Shown here piece after piece: positions 6,631 to 8,183 of a DNA stretch of 8,183 nucleotides. The notes under the pieces were generated by a model, which saw only the letters and a program-made list of their open reading frames with translations, did no database searches and had not been told where the DNA came from. The position numbers and the translations under genes were made by a program. Source of the DNA: an uncultured Gemmatimonadota bacterium (GTDB taxonomy: Bacteria; Gemmatimonadota; Gemmatimonadetes; Gemmatimonadales; GWC2-71-9); NCBI GenBank assembly GCA_946887295.1, contig CAMPKP010000148.1, forward strand, positions 1 to 8,183. Direction: 5' to 3'. Every line of letters begins with the position of its first letter. The stretch's first letter is position 1.

Positions 6631-8183
6631 TCACCCCAGCCGCAGCAGCCGGCGCGCCTGAGGCACGCCGAGCAGCGCCGACCCGCCCAGGTACGCGGCG
6701 CCGAAGGCGCCGAGGATGAGGATGCCCGCGGGAATCGGGTGGAGTACCGGCAGCGCCAGGCGTACCAGCCAGCCGGCCGCCACGCCCAGCGCCGCCGCCG
6801 CCCAGAGCCGCACCAGAAGCCCCCCGCCGAGACGCGCGCTCCCGATCCGCCGGCCCAGGGCACGCCGCAGCAGCCGGTACTCCAGCCCTGCGGCGAGCCC
6901 CGAGGCCAGGGTGATGCCGGCGGCACCCCAGCGGGCGTCGATCCCGAGGGCGGCGGGCAGATGCAGGGCCAGGCCGTAGCCCAGCGCCACACCGAGCGAG
7001 ACCCGGACCAGCGCGATGCGCAGCGGCGTGCGGGTGTCGTGCAGCGCGTAGAAGGCCGACGAGTAGAGCCGCCCGAGGGTCGAAGGCAGGAGGCCCACCG
7101 CCGCCGCGCCGAGAATCGCCCAGACGTATGTCGTCATCTCGGGTGTGAACTCACCCGACTGGTAGAGCGCGGCCGTCACCACGTCGCCGAGCGCGACGAA
7201 CGCCGCCACCGACGGTACGACGAGGAACGCGATCTGCCGAAGTCCCGCCTCCAGCCGGCCCCGGAGATAGGCCGCCCGGTCGGCGTCGGAGCCCGTCGCG
7301 CTCGACATCTCCGGCAGCTCCGCCGCCGACACCGACATGCCGAAGAGGCTCACCGGGAGCGTGTAGAGCACCTGCGCATAGGAGACCGCGGCCACCGCGC
7401 CGGTGGGCAGGAGGCTCGCCAGCAGCGTGTCCACGTAGGCGCTGATCTGTACCACGCCGCGGCCCACGAATACCGGCCCGAAGTTGCGGATGACGGCGCG
7501 GACCGGCTCGGCGAGCAGCGGGCCGGGTCGAAGTCCGCCCAACAGGCGGAGCACGGTCGGGAGCTGCACCGCGAGCTGCAGCAGGCTGCCGGCCACCGAT
7601 CCCCAGGCGGCGATCATGGCGAGGTCGTATTGAGCGGTACCGTCGCCGGCCCACACCAGCGCGGAGATGATCGCCAGGTTCCACACGACGGGCGCGACAT
7701 AGGACAGGAAGAAGCGCCGGTGACTGTTGAGCACGCCCAGGCACCAGGCCGAGAGCACCAGCAGTCCCGCGCCGGGAAACAGGATCCGCACCAGCCGGGT
7801 GGTGGCCTCCCGCTTCTCGCCCTCGAAGCCCGGCGCGATGAGATCGATCAGCCACGGCGCGAGCAGTATCCCCGCCGCCACCAGCACGGACACGGTGAGC
7901 GCGAGCAGCGCCGCCACGGCGGCCGCCATCGCCGCGGCCTCGCGCTCGCGGCCACGGGCCCTGAGACTCGCATAGACCGGGATGAAGGACGCGGAGAGAA
8001 CGCCTTCACCGAAGAGGTTCTGCAGAAAATTGGGGATCCGGAATGCGGCGTTGAACGCGTCGGCCGCGTCGGAGGTGCCGAAGTAGTGCGCGAAGACTCT
8101 GTTGCGGACGAGGCCGATCAGCCGGCTGAGCAAGATCCCCGCCCCGACCATGAGCGCCGGGCGGTGGGGGCGGCCCGCTGGGG
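6631..8183 (-). CDS. murJ: Lipid II flippase MurJ (MviN), 5' end probably cut by the window edge
   Basis: The product is an inner-membrane flippase of the MOP superfamily that moves lipid II to the periplasmic face for peptidoglycan synthesis. From the first Met in the window (codon at 8151-8149) it is 506 aa, with many hydrophobic segments fitting the family's 14 transmembrane helices. Numbering from that Met, the family pattern is LLSRLIGLVRNRVFAHYFG (7-25), DAADAFNAAFRIPNFLQNLFGEG (28-50) and SSAFYALHDTRTP (364-376). Arg10, Arg16 and Asp31 align with E. coli Arg18, Arg24 and Asp39. That alignment puts the first Met about 8 residues too far in, and the frame is open to the edge with no other start codon in the 10 codons before it, so the true start is probably outside. 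Asn17, Gln44 and Val261 stand where E. coli has Asp25, Arg52 and Arg270, as discussed in the findings. The gene ends in TGA 31 nt before uvrC, with no terminator between them, so they may be cotranscribed. Confidence 0.94.
   Translation of the reverse strand, partial: PAGRPHRPALMVGAGILLSRLIGLVRNRVFAHYFGTSDAADAFNAAFRIPNFLQNLFGEGVLSASFIPVYASLRARGREREAAAMAAAVAALLALTVSVLVAAGILLAPWLIDLIAPGFEGEKREATTRLVRILFPGAGLLVLSAWCLGVLNSHRRFFLSYVAPVVWNLAIISALVWAGDGTAQYDLAMIAAWGSVAGSLLQLAVQLPTVLRLLGGLRPGPLLAEPVRAVIRNFGPVFVGRGVVQISAYVDTLLASLLPTGAVAAVSYAQVLYTLPVSLFGMSVSAAELPEMSSATGSDADRAAYLRGRLEAGLRQIAFLVVPSVAAFVALGDVVTAALYQSGEFTPEMTTYVWAILGAAAVGLLPSTLGRLYSSAFYALHDTRTPLRIALVRVSLGVALGYGLALHLPAALGIDARWGAAGITLASGLAAGLEYRLLRRALGRRIGSARLGGGLLVRLWAAAALGVAAGWLVRLALPVLHPIPAGILILGAFGAAYLGGSALLGVPQARRLLRLG

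Noticed and set aside
6600..6992. N-terminal extension of uvrC into murJ
   Set aside because: The extension translates murJ sequence out of frame and is Trp/Gly/Arg-rich; the ATG at 6599 gives the normal UvrC N-terminus.

Overview
The window is a compact, very GC-rich stretch of bacterial chromosome with every recognisable gene on the minus strand. Third codon positions are dominated by G/C, two of the start codons are GTG, and gaps between genes range from 1 to 63 nt. The gene content is a lipid II flippase, UvrC, an Fpg/Nei glycosylase, LarC, a secreted TPR protein and an aromatic amino acid hydroxylase. Together with the sequence style (MurJ with FLQNLFGEG, a TPR protein with an Ala/Gly linker), this suggests a high-GC environmental bacterium. 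Gemmatimonadota or a similar phylum is my best guess, but it rests on general resemblance only and is low confidence.

In the direction of transcription (high to low coordinates) the layout is as follows. murJ runs from the right edge to 6631 and its true start is probably outside the window. uvrC (6599-4779) follows after 31 nt. An Fpg/Nei-family DNA glycosylase (4777-3878) starts 1 nt after the uvrC stop. A 63-nt gap with an AT-rich island and an inverted repeat precedes larC (3814-2525). A secreted TPR-repeat protein (2521-1073) begins 3 nt after larC, with its ribosome binding site inside the last larC codons. phhA (1045-125) follows 27 nt later, and a tRNA-Gly(CCC) gene (80-9) with its own sigma70-like promoter lies in the 44 nt after phhA.

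The genes fall into two likely transcription units plus the tRNA. murJ-uvrC-glycosylase combines cell-wall precursor export with nucleotide and base excision repair; the tight uvrC-glycosylase junction suggests translational coupling. larC-TPR-phhA joins nickel-pincer cofactor maturation, an envelope TPR protein and phenylalanine hydroxylation. The spacing implies co-expression, but I see no obvious shared pathway. No mobile elements, CRISPR arrays, rRNA genes or prophage signs are visible.

I did not find a clearly new biological system. The most notable points are active-site or charge substitutions in the DNA glycosylase and MurJ, an insertion between the metal ligands of PhhA, the histidine-rich segment of an unsplit LarC found away from the other lar genes, an AT-rich possible leaderless promoter before larC, and a 14-bp tandem duplication spanning the stop codon of the TPR gene.
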